Below are positions 1-5,487 of a stretch of 6,512 bases of DNA, one piece after another. This DNA comes from DATMXS01 sp050260275 (GTDB lineage Bacteria; Acidobacteriota; Terriglobia; Bryobacterales; Bryobacteraceae). The stretch lies in contig JBLNBX010000022.1 of the NCBI GenBank assembly GCA_050260275.1, forward strand, positions 1 through 6,512, given 5' to 3'. Numbering within the stretch: the stretch's first letter is position 1; every line of letters begins with the position of its first letter. Below the pieces are notes generated by a model, which saw nothing but the letters and a program-made list of their open reading frames with translations, was not told the DNA's origin and ran no database searches. The position numbers were made by a program, and so were the translations under genes.

Positions 1-667
1 GCCGCCAGTGCTCCCACTCAGAAGTGCCCGACTCAGACACTATCATCGAGCACCCCGGCGGAAGCTCGGACACACGCTTGAAGGCGGTGCGCGGCGCTAT
101 CGTGCACCAGATTGTGAACACCTGCTCGAGGGCGATCGGGTCGAGTTCGCGCGACATGCCTGGATACGCCAGCACGGCTTTCGCCTCGGAGCCGAAAACG
201 AACGCCCCGTCGGGCGCCTTGGCGTGAAACAGCGGGCGCACGCCCAGACGATCTCGCGACAGGAACATTTCGCGCTTGACGGTGTTCCAGATCGCGAACG
301 CCCATTGCCCGTTGAGCCGTTGTACGCACTCGGGGCCGAGGTCTTCGTAGAGGTGCAGGATCACCTCGGTGTCTGAATTGGTGGCGAAGCGGTGGCCGGC
401 GCGCGCCAGCTCCTCGCGCAGCTCCACGTAGTTGAAGATCTCGCCGTTGAAGGCTATCCACAGCGTGCCGTCTTCGTTGTGCATGGGCTGGCGCCCGCCC
501 GCGAGGTCTATGATGCTCAGCCGGGCGTGCGCGAGCGCGGCGCCGCCCCCGCCGTAGATGCCCGTGCCGTCAGGCCCGCGGTGCAGGAGCGTCTGCACCA
601 TGCGGCCGGCCAGCGCCGGGTCAACTTCTCCAGCGTCGAACTTCACGAACCCCGCGATACCACACAT
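1..667 (-). CDS. asnB: Asparagine synthase (glutamine-hydrolysing)-type amidotransferase, N-terminal part (3' end beyond window)
   Basis: The gene starts at 667 with MCGIAGFV and stays open for 222 codons to the window edge, so only the glutaminase domain (class II, Ntn-type) and the first residues of the linker are seen. Cys2 is the N-terminal nucleophile once Met1 is removed. Also visible are the glutamine-pocket elements HRGPDG (29-34), RLSIIDL (49-55), NGEIFNY (74-80) and SDTE (98-101). The synthetase domain (PPi-loop ATPase) should follow outside the window. The family transfers glutamine-derived ammonia to an acyl-adenylate, classically aspartate to asparagine. In exosortase/EPS loci such genes are common and may amidate a sugar acid or another glycan precursor, but this cannot be decided from the N-terminus. 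The start follows the upstream glycosyltransferase stop by 13 nt, with a purine-rich ribosome site overlapping that stop, so the two are probably translationally coupled. The symbol names the family; the true substrate is unknown. Confidence 0.93.
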   Translation of the reverse strand, partial: MCGIAGFVKFDAGEVDPALAGRMVQTLLHRGPDGTGIYGGGGAALAHARLSIIDLAGGRQPMHNEDGTLWIAFNGEIFNYVELREELARAGHRFATNSDTEVILHLYEDLGPECVQRLNGQWAFAIWNTVKREMFLSRDRLGVRPLFHAKAPDGAFVFGSEAKAVLAYPGMSRELDPIALEQVFTIWCTIAPRTAFKRVSELPPGCSMIVSESGTSEWEHWR

Positions 668-676
668 TCGATTGGA

Positions 677-683
677 CCCCCTA
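677..683 (-). promoter_or_regulatory. Ribosome binding site overlapping the upstream stop codon
   Basis: On the minus strand TAGGGGG carries both the TAG stop of the glycosyltransferase (683-681) and a G-rich Shine-Dalgarno-like run, 9 nt before the ATG at 667. The overlap supports 667 as the start of the amidotransferase and suggests translational coupling. It is a partial match only, as the core lacks GGAGG. Confidence 0.5.
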
Positions 684-1886
684 TCGTCCCGCCTTGGCTG
701 ACGCCATCTCGCCCTCCGCGCTGCGCGGAGTCGGCGACCACACGCTGTAGCGGCGGCCGCACAGGTAAGCCGCAACGCCGGCCAGGACGGCCGCGTTCAT
801 CATCAGGAAGTAGAACAGTGCCGAGCAGACGCCTGCGCCCCTGCTGTGCCGGCCGGCGAGGCATCCGGCCGAAGCCATGCCGGCGATGGCCAGACCCGCA
901 GCCACTGCGATTGCGTACGGCGGCTGCTGCGAGAGCATCAGCGCGGACACGAGCGCCAGCGGCATCGCCACCGGCGCCAGCCACCGCAGCACCTTGTGCG
1001 ACCAGTACGAAAACGCAACCGCGCCGGCCGTCGGGCTCAGCATGCGCCACGTGTGCGCGAGCGCGTGCACGCTGCCCGCGCCGATCCGCATACGGCGCCT
1101 GAATTCCTGCCGCAGCCCGGAGGCGTCTTCGCGCGCGACCGCCTCGGGATCGTAGACCAGCCTGCGGCCTTGCTCGCGAACGCGCATCGCGATGAGAAAG
1201 TCGTCGATGATCGTCCCGGGCGGCAGCGGCCGGTACAGCTCGCGCCGTATGGCGAAGACTGCTCCATTCGCTCCGAGCAGCGCGTTGAGCCTGCTCTCGA
1301 GAAACTTGAGCAGCGTCTCGTAGCGCCAGTACAGCCCTTCGGAGCGGGACGAGCCGGCCTCGGCGCGCAGGCGCAGCTCGCCACAGACGCAACCCACCGA
1401 CGGGTCCTCGAAGTGCCGCACCAGGGCCTCCAGCGCATCCGCCTGAAACTCCGAATTCGCGTCGGTGAACACCAGCACGTCCCCCCGGGCCTCGGGGACC
1501 ATGCGATTGAGCGTTTCGGGCTTGCCCGCGCGCGGATACTCGAAAATCCTCAGCCCTGCGATGCCCGTCGCGGCCGCGGTACGCGCCGTTCCGTCCGTGC
1601 ATCCGTCGCACCCGAGCAGTATCTCGACGTGATCGGCCGGGTACTCAAGTTCGGCGCAGTTCTTGAGCCTGCGCGCGATCACAGCCTCTTCGTTATGTGC
1701 ACAGACGAGAATCGAAACCGCCATCGTGCCTTTCGTCTGGCGGCAGCGGCGCTCGCGGCGGGTCAGAGCGAAGCGCAGGTCTCTGAGGGACTGGGATGCG
1801 CTGGCCAGGATAAACAGGATCACCGGATAGAGCGCGAACGTGTACACTACCAGCGCAACCGAAGACCAGAACACGAGAACTCGCAT
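681..1886 (-). CDS. Membrane-anchored family 2 glycosyltransferase
   Basis: This 401-residue protein has one N-terminal membrane helix (about 4-29), a cytoplasmic GT-A domain (about 56-280) and three C-terminal membrane segments (about 300-318, 323-343, 352-376). GT2 landmarks are VSILVCAHNEE (57-67), the nucleotide-binding aspartate in GCDGCTDGT (92-100), the metal-binding region VFTDANSEF (139-147) with Asp142, and an acidic pair IDDF (227-230) at the catalytic-base position. Where processive synthases (hyaluronan, cellulose) have QxxRW it has EFRRRMRIGAG (261-271), so it may be a single-addition enzyme or a divergent synthase. It probably transfers a sugar from a nucleotide donor to a lipid-linked or growing polysaccharide at the inner membrane. 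The 1886 start keeps the N-terminal anchor; an internal Met55 would remove it. The start lies 51 nt after the HTH gene, behind an inverted repeat, with no strong Shine-Dalgarno. Donor and acceptor are unknown. Confidence 0.92.
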   Translation of the reverse strand: MRVLVFWSSVALVVYTFALYPVILFILASASQSLRDLRFALTRRERRCRQTKGTMAVSILVCAHNEEAVIARRLKNCAELEYPADHVEILLGCDGCTDGTARTAAATGIAGLRIFEYPRAGKPETLNRMVPEARGDVLVFTDANSEFQADALEALVRHFEDPSVGCVCGELRLRAEAGSSRSEGLYWRYETLLKFLESRLNALLGANGAVFAIRRELYRPLPPGTIIDDFLIAMRVREQGRRLVYDPEAVAREDASGLRQEFRRRMRIGAGSVHALAHTWRMLSPTAGAVAFSYWSHKVLRWLAPVAMPLALVSALMLSQQPPYAIAVAAGLAIAGMASAGCLAGRHSRGAGVCSALFYFLMMNAAVLAGVAAYLCGRRYSVWSPTPRSAEGEMASAKAGR

Positions 1887-1890
1887 GTTC

Positions 1891-1915
1891 TTTGCCCGGA
1901 CTGCGTCCCGGCAAA
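1891..1915 (-). repeat. 25-nt imperfect inverted repeat in front of the glycosyltransferase start
   Basis: On the minus strand TTTGCC-g-GGAC, a GCA loop, then GTCC-g-GGCAAA form two stem blocks of 6 and 4 bp separated by one G:G mismatch. The downstream arm ends 4 nt before the ATG at 1886 and covers any ribosome site. No T-tract follows, so it is not an intrinsic terminator. It could be an RNA hairpin that holds back translation of the glycosyltransferase, a transcription pause or antitermination target, or a protein-binding dyad. Confidence 0.55.
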
Positions 1916-1937
1916 CCCGCAGCGACCCGGCGGCGGG

Positions 1938-2159
1938 TTATTTGCGGGCCTGCGCGGCGTCCGGCGGCGTGGCGGCCTCGAACAGCCAGTCCTCGTCGCT
2001 GCTTAGCACCGCCGCTATCGTATGGCGCAGCTCCGGGGACGGCTCGCGAAAACCGTTAATGATGCGGCTCAAAACGGTCTCGTCGATGCCGACCATCCGC
2101 GCGAGCCGGTTCTGCCTTATACCAGCCCGCCACAATTGCCATTTCAGATTGGGATACAT
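1938..2159 (-). CDS. Small XRE/Cro-C1-type helix-turn-helix protein
   Basis: A 73-residue protein made almost entirely of a lambda-repressor-like DNA-binding fold. Residues 16-41 (QNRLARMVGIDETVLSRIIN and following GFREPS) give the typical helix 2, turn and recognition helix 3, with the Ser31-Arg32-Ile-Ile-Asn-Gly signature ending the recognition helix. Residues 42-60 provide helices 4 and 5. There is no sensor, protease or dimerisation domain, so it resembles stand-alone Cro-like proteins. The ATG at 2159 follows AGGTG with a 4-nt gap, and the upstream NusG-like stop is 24 nt away, so the two are likely co-transcribed and act as a regulatory pair. The target is unknown. The 26-bp palindrome at 2788-2813 is one candidate operator, which is inference only. 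The C-terminal tail (61-73) is Ala/Pro-rich and probably disordered. Confidence 0.85.
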   Translation of the reverse strand: MYPNLKWQLWRAGIRQNRLARMVGIDETVLSRIINGFREPSPELRHTIAAVLSSDEDWLFEAATPPDAAQARK

Positions 2160-2183
2160 GGGTGCACCTGAGCCCGGCGCATC

Positions 2184-2774
2184 TCATGCGGCGCGCCAGG
2201 TTGCGCGCGTGCGCGGCTCGGGGAGCGGTTCTACATCGCCCGCGTCGATCTCCGCCACAATCGATTGAGATAGTAGCGGCAGCGAAACCACCAGCCTGCA
2301 GGCGGACTTTGCCCGCAGGAAAAGCCCTTCGATGCCCTTCAGCGGCCCGCGGATAACACGCACGGGCGCGCCCTCGCGGAGCAGCGGATGCACCGAGCAC
2401 GGGGTGTTTTCCACCATGCGCCGGACTGCCTCGATCTGCTGGTCCGGAATGGCCTCCGGCCCGCGGGGGCCACCGAGGATGCCCACGACTCCGGGCATGC
2501 GGAGAACGCGTAGTCGCACCTGCTCGTAGTCCGCGAAACGGAGAAATACGTAGCAGGAGAAGACAGGCGTCTCGACGATCTTCCTGCGGTCTTTCCACTT
2601 GTGGACGGCCCTCACGAGCGGCAGGTAAACATCGAAGTCCCTCAATTCAGCTTCAAATGCGATGCGCTTTTCGAAGCGCGAGCGCGTCCGGACGGCGTAC
2701 CAGGCTGGAGTGACCAGTCGGCCGAAGCCTGCCACACCGATTTCCAGAGCCGCGCTCTGCGGCTGAAATAACAT
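2184..2774 (-). CDS. NusG/RfaH-like operon-specific transcription antiterminator
   Basis: A 196-residue NusG paralog. The NGN domain, which binds RNA polymerase, spans about 24-122, from PAWYAVRTRSRFEKR through ETPVFSCYVFLRF (68-80) to MPGVVGILGG (93-102). The usual FPGYVF of NusG reads FSCYVF here. A KOW domain follows (about 132-182), with EGAPVRVIRGPLKGIEG (134-150). Length and the C-terminal pattern (LVVSLPLLSQSIVAEID) fit the UpxY/RfaH-type specialised paralogs found inside polysaccharide operons rather than housekeeping NusG. Such proteins ride on RNA polymerase from a leader recruitment site, suppress pausing and Rho termination, and may recruit ribosomes. It is the third gene of the operon whose leader carries an ops-like element. 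About 23 residues precede the NGN domain. The ATG at 2774 is supported by AAGGGG 7 nt upstream; a later start cannot be excluded. Confidence 0.92.
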   Translation of the reverse strand: MLFQPQSAALEIGVAGFGRLVTPAWYAVRTRSRFEKRIAFEAELRDFDVYLPLVRAVHKWKDRRKIVETPVFSCYVFLRFADYEQVRLRVLRMPGVVGILGGPRGPEAIPDQQIEAVRRMVENTPCSVHPLLREGAPVRVIRGPLKGIEGLFLRAKSACRLVVSLPLLSQSIVAEIDAGDVEPLPEPRTRATWRAA

Positions 2775-2787
2775 AGCTCCGCCCCTT

Positions 2788-2813
2788 CACTTACACCCGC
2801 GCGGGTGTAAGTG
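2788..2813. repeat. 26-bp perfect palindrome upstream of the NusG-like gene
   Basis: CACTTACACCCGC is followed directly by its exact reverse complement GCGGGTGTAAGTG, with no spacer. It lies 13 nt before the ATG at 2774, just ahead of the AAGGGG ribosome site. As DNA it is an ideal two-fold operator for a dimeric regulator. As RNA it would fold into an 11-bp stem with a CGCG loop. No T-run follows on the minus strand, so it does not look like an intrinsic terminator. Candidate binders, by inference, are the neighbouring HTH protein or the NusG-like protein. Confidence 0.85.
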
Positions 2814-2824
2814 CTTTCTAGCTC

Positions 2825-2843
2825 TCTCCCGCCATGCGGGAGA
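2825..2843 (-). repeat. Short inverted repeat just after the BY-kinase gene
   Basis: On the minus strand TCTCCCGC-ATG-GCGGGAGA forms an 8-bp perfect stem with a 3-nt loop, 11 nt after the kinase stop codon. It is followed by GAGCTAGAAAG rather than a T-tract, so it is a weak terminator at best. With the palindrome 11 nt further on, it makes a tandem two-hairpin interval that could act as a pause or attenuation site, or protect the 3' end of the upstream message. Confidence 0.6.
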
Positions 2844-2854
2844 TTTCTGTCCAA

Positions 2855-3688
2855 TTACTGCTCCAAACTTCGTGGCCCGGCTGCGGCGCGCGTCTGTGTC
2901 TGCTCGCCATAGCGGTAGTTGTAGTCCGGAGTCCGCCAGAGCAGCCATTCATCGACGCCGTTCAGCACCAGCCCCAACAACTTTCCGGGGGGCACCGACG
3001 CCAGCGCGGCGTTCAGGCTCTTGCGCCTGGTGTGCTCCATAGCCACAACCAACAGCACGGAGTCGCACTGTGCCTGAATCAACTCGTAGTCCGCCACCAC
3101 GCCAACGGGCGCGGTGTCCATAACCACCAGCCGGAACAGCTCTTTCACCTCTTCGCAGGCCCGCGCCCAGGCGGCACCCTCGAACAGTTCCGTCACGTTT
3201 GCCGTACGGCAGCCGGCAGGCAGCACGTGAAGGCGCGGAAGCTGCTCAATCTGCACGATGGCGTCGCGCAGCTCGCACTTGCCCGCGAGTACCTCGGCGA
3301 GGCCCGGCTCGGGCGGCAGGCCGAGGTGCGTGGTCAGGTCCGGATGCCGCAGGTCCGCGCCCACCAGCAGCACGTCGTCGGTGCCGCGCAGGGCTATCAC
3401 GCCCGCAACGTTGATCGCCGTCACCGTCTTTCCGTCGCCCGCGTTAGCGCTCGCCACAGCCATGAGCCTCGGCCGCGGATGGCGCGCCAGCACCCGCGTG
3501 CGCACCAGGCGGTATTGCTCGCCGGCGCGTGCGTCGGAGCCAGCATACGGGAACACCGGCGACGAGGCGGCCGGAGCCGCTCGCGCGACCCGGTACCCAG
3601 CCCGACCTGCCGATGCGCCCCCAACCGCGCTCAAGCGCTGCGCCGGATGAGCCCCCAGAATGCTCATCGCCTGATGCACCCTGCTCAT
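2855..3688 (-). CDS. BY-kinase-type tyrosine autokinase / chain-length ATPase (CpsD/CapB family)
   Basis: A 277-residue cytoplasmic P-loop ATPase of the bacterial tyrosine kinase family, partner of the Wzz-like protein encoded just upstream. Visible parts are the EXXRXXR ring-assembly motif E57-QY-R60-LV-R63, Walker A ASANAGDGKT (79-88, Lys87), Walker A' LLVGADLRHP (107-116), Walker B LVVMDTAP (187-194, Asp191) and a short tyrosine cluster YNYRYGE (256-262) near the C-terminus as likely autophosphorylation sites. The first 45 residues are low-complexity and Ala-rich. In this family phosphorylation cycles the octameric ring on and off its membrane activator and controls polymer length and export. 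Unusual points are Gly110 where Walker A' normally has its first Asp (DxD), Ala193 where Walker B normally reads DTPP, and only three tyrosines. Its ATG overlaps the upstream TGA (ATGA), so the two are translationally coupled. Confidence 0.92.
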   Translation of the reverse strand: MSRVHQAMSILGAHPAQRLSAVGGASAGRAGYRVARAAPAASSPVFPYAGSDARAGEQYRLVRTRVLARHPRPRLMAVASANAGDGKTVTAINVAGVIALRGTDDVLLVGADLRHPDLTTHLGLPPEPGLAEVLAGKCELRDAIVQIEQLPRLHVLPAGCRTANVTELFEGAAWARACEEVKELFRLVVMDTAPVGVVADYELIQAQCDSVLLVVAMEHTRRKSLNAALASVPPGKLLGLVLNGVDEWLLWRTPDYNYRYGEQTQTRAAAGPRSLEQ

Positions 3689-5277
3689 GCCTCAGCCTCC
3701 GGGCTTAACCCCAGATGTCCCGCGCGGATCCGCGGCACGCGAGCCAGCACGACCGTATCCGGCGGCAGCTCCCATTCTCCGAGCAGAACGTCGCTGGCAA
3801 GATCGCGCGCGATCGCCAGGCCGGCACCGAAACTCAACGCCAGCAGGCTTCCGCTGACGTAGATCAGAGGCAGCCGCGGCTTATATGGCTTCTCCGGCAC
3901 GGTCGCGGGATCGAGCACGGTGAAGCGCTCCGATTGTTGCCTGCGCTCCATGTCCGCCGCCATCTCGGCGGAAAGCCTCTTCTGCAACAGCGATTGATAG
4001 TTCGCTTTCGAAATCTCGTAATCGCGGGTGAGCGCCGCCATCTCCTGCTCGCGAAGCGGCAGCCTTTCGATGCGCCCCTGGAGCACCGAAGCCTGCTGCA
4101 GCATCTTCTCGCGCTCCTGTTGCAAGCGTGAAATTTCGCGTTCCGCGAGCGCGATCTGTGTGCGCGTGCTCTCCACGCGCTCCTGCTGCGTGAGCACCTC
4201 CCGCGCCAGTTCGGGCGGAAGGGCGCGCAGGCTCTCAATCCCACCCTCGGGCGCCTTCCGGGCGGCCTCGTCTTCGGCAGCTTCGGTTTGCAGCGCGGCG
4301 TCGAGTTGTTGCCTGAGCGCCTGGACGTCCGGATGGTGGTCGCTATACCGCGCCCGCGCCGCAGCAAGCTGCTCCCGTATCGACTGTGAACGCCTTCGTT
4401 GCGGCTGCGCGAGCGACGCCACGGCCGCAGCCGCCGCCGACTGCCCCGCCGAGTTCAGCTTCGTGATGGCGTCTATGGAGGCCTGCGCCATCGCCAGCGA
4501 GTTTTCGAGAAGAGCTTTCGTCTGCTCGTTCCGGTTGATGGCGTCCTGGTTGGCCCCCAGCTCGAGCTGAAGCCGCGCCAGGGCGGCGTTGAGAGCGTTC
4601 TCTTGCTCCGGCAGTTCGCCGTTCCGCGCAATCTTGTAACGGCTTACCTTGGCCTCCTGTTCATCGAGCTGCCGCTTGGCGGCCTGCAACTGCGCCTCGA
4701 GGAAGCTGGAAGTGCCTTCGGCCTGACGCTCCCGGAACTGCAAGTTTTCCTGTATGTATACGCTCGCCAGCTCGTTTGCGACCTTCGCGACTACCGCCGG
4801 GACCTTGCCCTCGAACGCCACACGGAACGCACCCGCGCGCTCCCGCGTAAGCCCGCGCTCGGCTTTGACGCTGATGTTCTTTCGCATCAGCTCGATCACC
4901 TCCTCGGGCGCCAGCCGCTTGCGTTCCTCGCTGTACAGGTTGAGCGAGGAAATGATCTTTCCGAGCCTCGTGGCGCTGAGGATTTGCTGGCTGAGCGTAG
5001 CAAGCCGCTCCTGCATCGCGGTCGTGACGGTCGGCTCGACGTATTTCTCCGGAATCTCCTGCGAGTCGACCAGGATAAGTGCCTCGGCCTTGTAGGTGCG
5101 CGGCAGCATCTGCGCGAGCAACACTGTGGCCGCGGTTCCCAGCATCCAGAAGACCGCGATCATCAGCTTGTGCCTCCACAGCATGCGCGTTAGCGACAGA
5201 GGCGAGAATGCCGGATTGCGCGCCGCCGCTGCTTTGCGCTCGGGCGGGTCTCCACTATGGAGCGGCTTGTCTGACAT
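3685..5277 (-). CDS. Wzz-type polysaccharide chain-length determinant (GumC/exosortase-locus type)
   Basis: A 530-residue inner-membrane polysaccharide co-polymerase. A cytoplasmic N-terminus leads into membrane helix 1 (about 37-57, HKLMIAVFWMLGTAATVLLA), and a Wzz domain with the conserved opening LPRTYKAEALILVD follows (58-71). The long periplasmic region is rich in coiled coil (about 165-265 and 295-445) and includes YSDHHPDVQALRQQL (311-325). The Pro-rich pre-membrane segment VLDPATVPEKPYKP (454-467) leads into membrane helix 2 (about 469-490). The C-terminal 40 residues face the cytoplasm, where they would contact the BY-kinase encoded by the overlapping next gene. The family sets O-antigen, capsule or EPS chain length. 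No Shine-Dalgarno is visible before the ATG at 5277 (the preceding bases are GTCAACAACAAA), although helix 1 and the long coding frame make the gene secure. It is the first gene of the operon and follows the ops-like leader. Confidence 0.94.
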   Translation of the reverse strand: MSDKPLHSGDPPERKAAAARNPAFSPLSLTRMLWRHKLMIAVFWMLGTAATVLLAQMLPRTYKAEALILVDSQEIPEKYVEPTVTTAMQERLATLSQQILSATRLGKIISSLNLYSEERKRLAPEEVIELMRKNISVKAERGLTRERAGAFRVAFEGKVPAVVAKVANELASVYIQENLQFRERQAEGTSSFLEAQLQAAKRQLDEQEAKVSRYKIARNGELPEQENALNAALARLQLELGANQDAINRNEQTKALLENSLAMAQASIDAITKLNSAGQSAAAAAVASLAQPQRRRSQSIREQLAAARARYSDHHPDVQALRQQLDAALQTEAAEDEAARKAPEGGIESLRALPPELAREVLTQQERVESTRTQIALAEREISRLQQEREKMLQQASVLQGRIERLPLREQEMAALTRDYEISKANYQSLLQKRLSAEMAADMERRQQSERFTVLDPATVPEKPYKPRLPLIYVSGSLLALSFGAGLAIARDLASDVLLGEWELPPDTVVLARVPRIRAGHLGLSPEAEA

Positions 5278-5294
5278 TTTGTTGTTGACGAAAG

Positions 5295-5306
5295 CACGCT
5301 ACTGCC
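5295..5306 (-). promoter_or_regulatory. ops/JUMPstart-like element in the EPS operon leader
   Basis: The minus strand reads GGCAGTAGCGTG, differing at one base (A for G, position 4) from the E. coli ops core GGCGGTAGCGTG, and it is preceded by a further G as in JUMPstart. It ends 17 nt before the Wzz start codon. In enterobacteria ops pauses RNA polymerase and loads RfaH from the non-template strand. The same operon encodes an RfaH-like NusG paralog. I estimate about 0.03 such matches (one mismatch allowed) by chance on both strands of a window this size. Function here is inference. Confidence 0.6.
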
Positions 5307-5334
5307 CAAATGCGTGAATGCTGCATCTCAAGCG

Positions 5335-5354
5335 CGTCCCTGCACGCAGGGACG
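5335..5354 (-). repeat. Leader hairpin upstream of the ops-like element
   Basis: On the minus strand CGTCCCTGC and GCAGGGACG are exact inverted repeats separated by 2 nt; in RNA this gives an 8-bp stem with a CGTG loop. It lies between the possible -10 box and the ops-like site, 28 nt before the latter. No T-tract follows it, so it is not an intrinsic terminator. It may be a pause or RNA-structure element of the leader. Confidence 0.6.
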
Positions 5355-5391
5355 GTTGCTTTGGGTCTGGGAGGTGAGGATTGCGCACAGA

Positions 5392-5397
5392 ATTGTA
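5392..5397 (-). promoter_or_regulatory. Possible -10 box of the EPS operon
   Basis: TACAAT on the minus strand matches the sigma-70 -10 consensus at 5 of 6 bases and lies between the upstream terminator and the leader hairpin. This would give a leader of roughly 110 nt. No convincing -35 hexamer sits 16-18 bp upstream (the region is GGGCGG-like), so the promoter is tentative or needs an activator. Confidence 0.3.
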
Positions 5398-5434
5398 CGA
5401 TTGGACCACAGGCGCCCGCCCGCCCGATCTCCAC

Positions 5435-5470
5435 AAAAAAGGCCGCCTGGCAGCTACAGCGCCGGCGGCC
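5435..5470 (-). terminator. Intrinsic terminator after the PEP-CTERM gene
   Basis: On the minus strand GGCCGCC (5470-5464) pairs with GGCGGCC (5447-5441), extended inward by GGC/GCC after a single bulged base, and is followed at once by six T (5440-5435). It begins 17 nt after the PEP-CTERM stop. The 7-bp all-GC stem plus T-run is a textbook Rho-independent terminator. It separates the PEP-CTERM unit from the EPS operon, which therefore needs its own promoter or antitermination. Confidence 0.93.
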
Positions 5471-5487
5471 CGGTTCTGGGCTGCTGA

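Noticed and set aside
846..2006. Long open frame on the plus strand (386 codons), with similar long plus-strand frames at 392-1102 and 2834-3862.
   Set aside because: These are antisense to well-supported minus-strand genes; the products are Arg/His/Ala-rich without domains, as expected of shadow frames in GC-rich DNA.
2772..2784. GGCGGAGCTATG at the NusG-like start resembles the ops core.
   Set aside because: Only the first five bases align without gaps, and it overlaps the ribosome site and start codon; similarity is explained by those.
5294..5308. A second GG-N10-GC spacing (TGGGCAGTAGCGTGC, minus strand) that could be a sigma-54 promoter of the EPS operon.
   Set aside because: It matches only 7 of the 11 conserved sigma-54 positions, would start transcription about 4 nt before the ATG, and coincides with the far better ops match.
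5299..5388. A possible 29-codon leader peptide starting with GTG and ending at the TAG inside the ops-like element.
   Set aside because: No Shine-Dalgarno, a GTG start and no ATG; no amino-acid run typical of attenuator peptides.
5398..5407. The 10-mer CGATTGGACC occurs here and at 669-678 near the amidotransferase start.
   Set aside because: Several 10-bp repeats are expected by chance in a window of this length, and the contexts differ.
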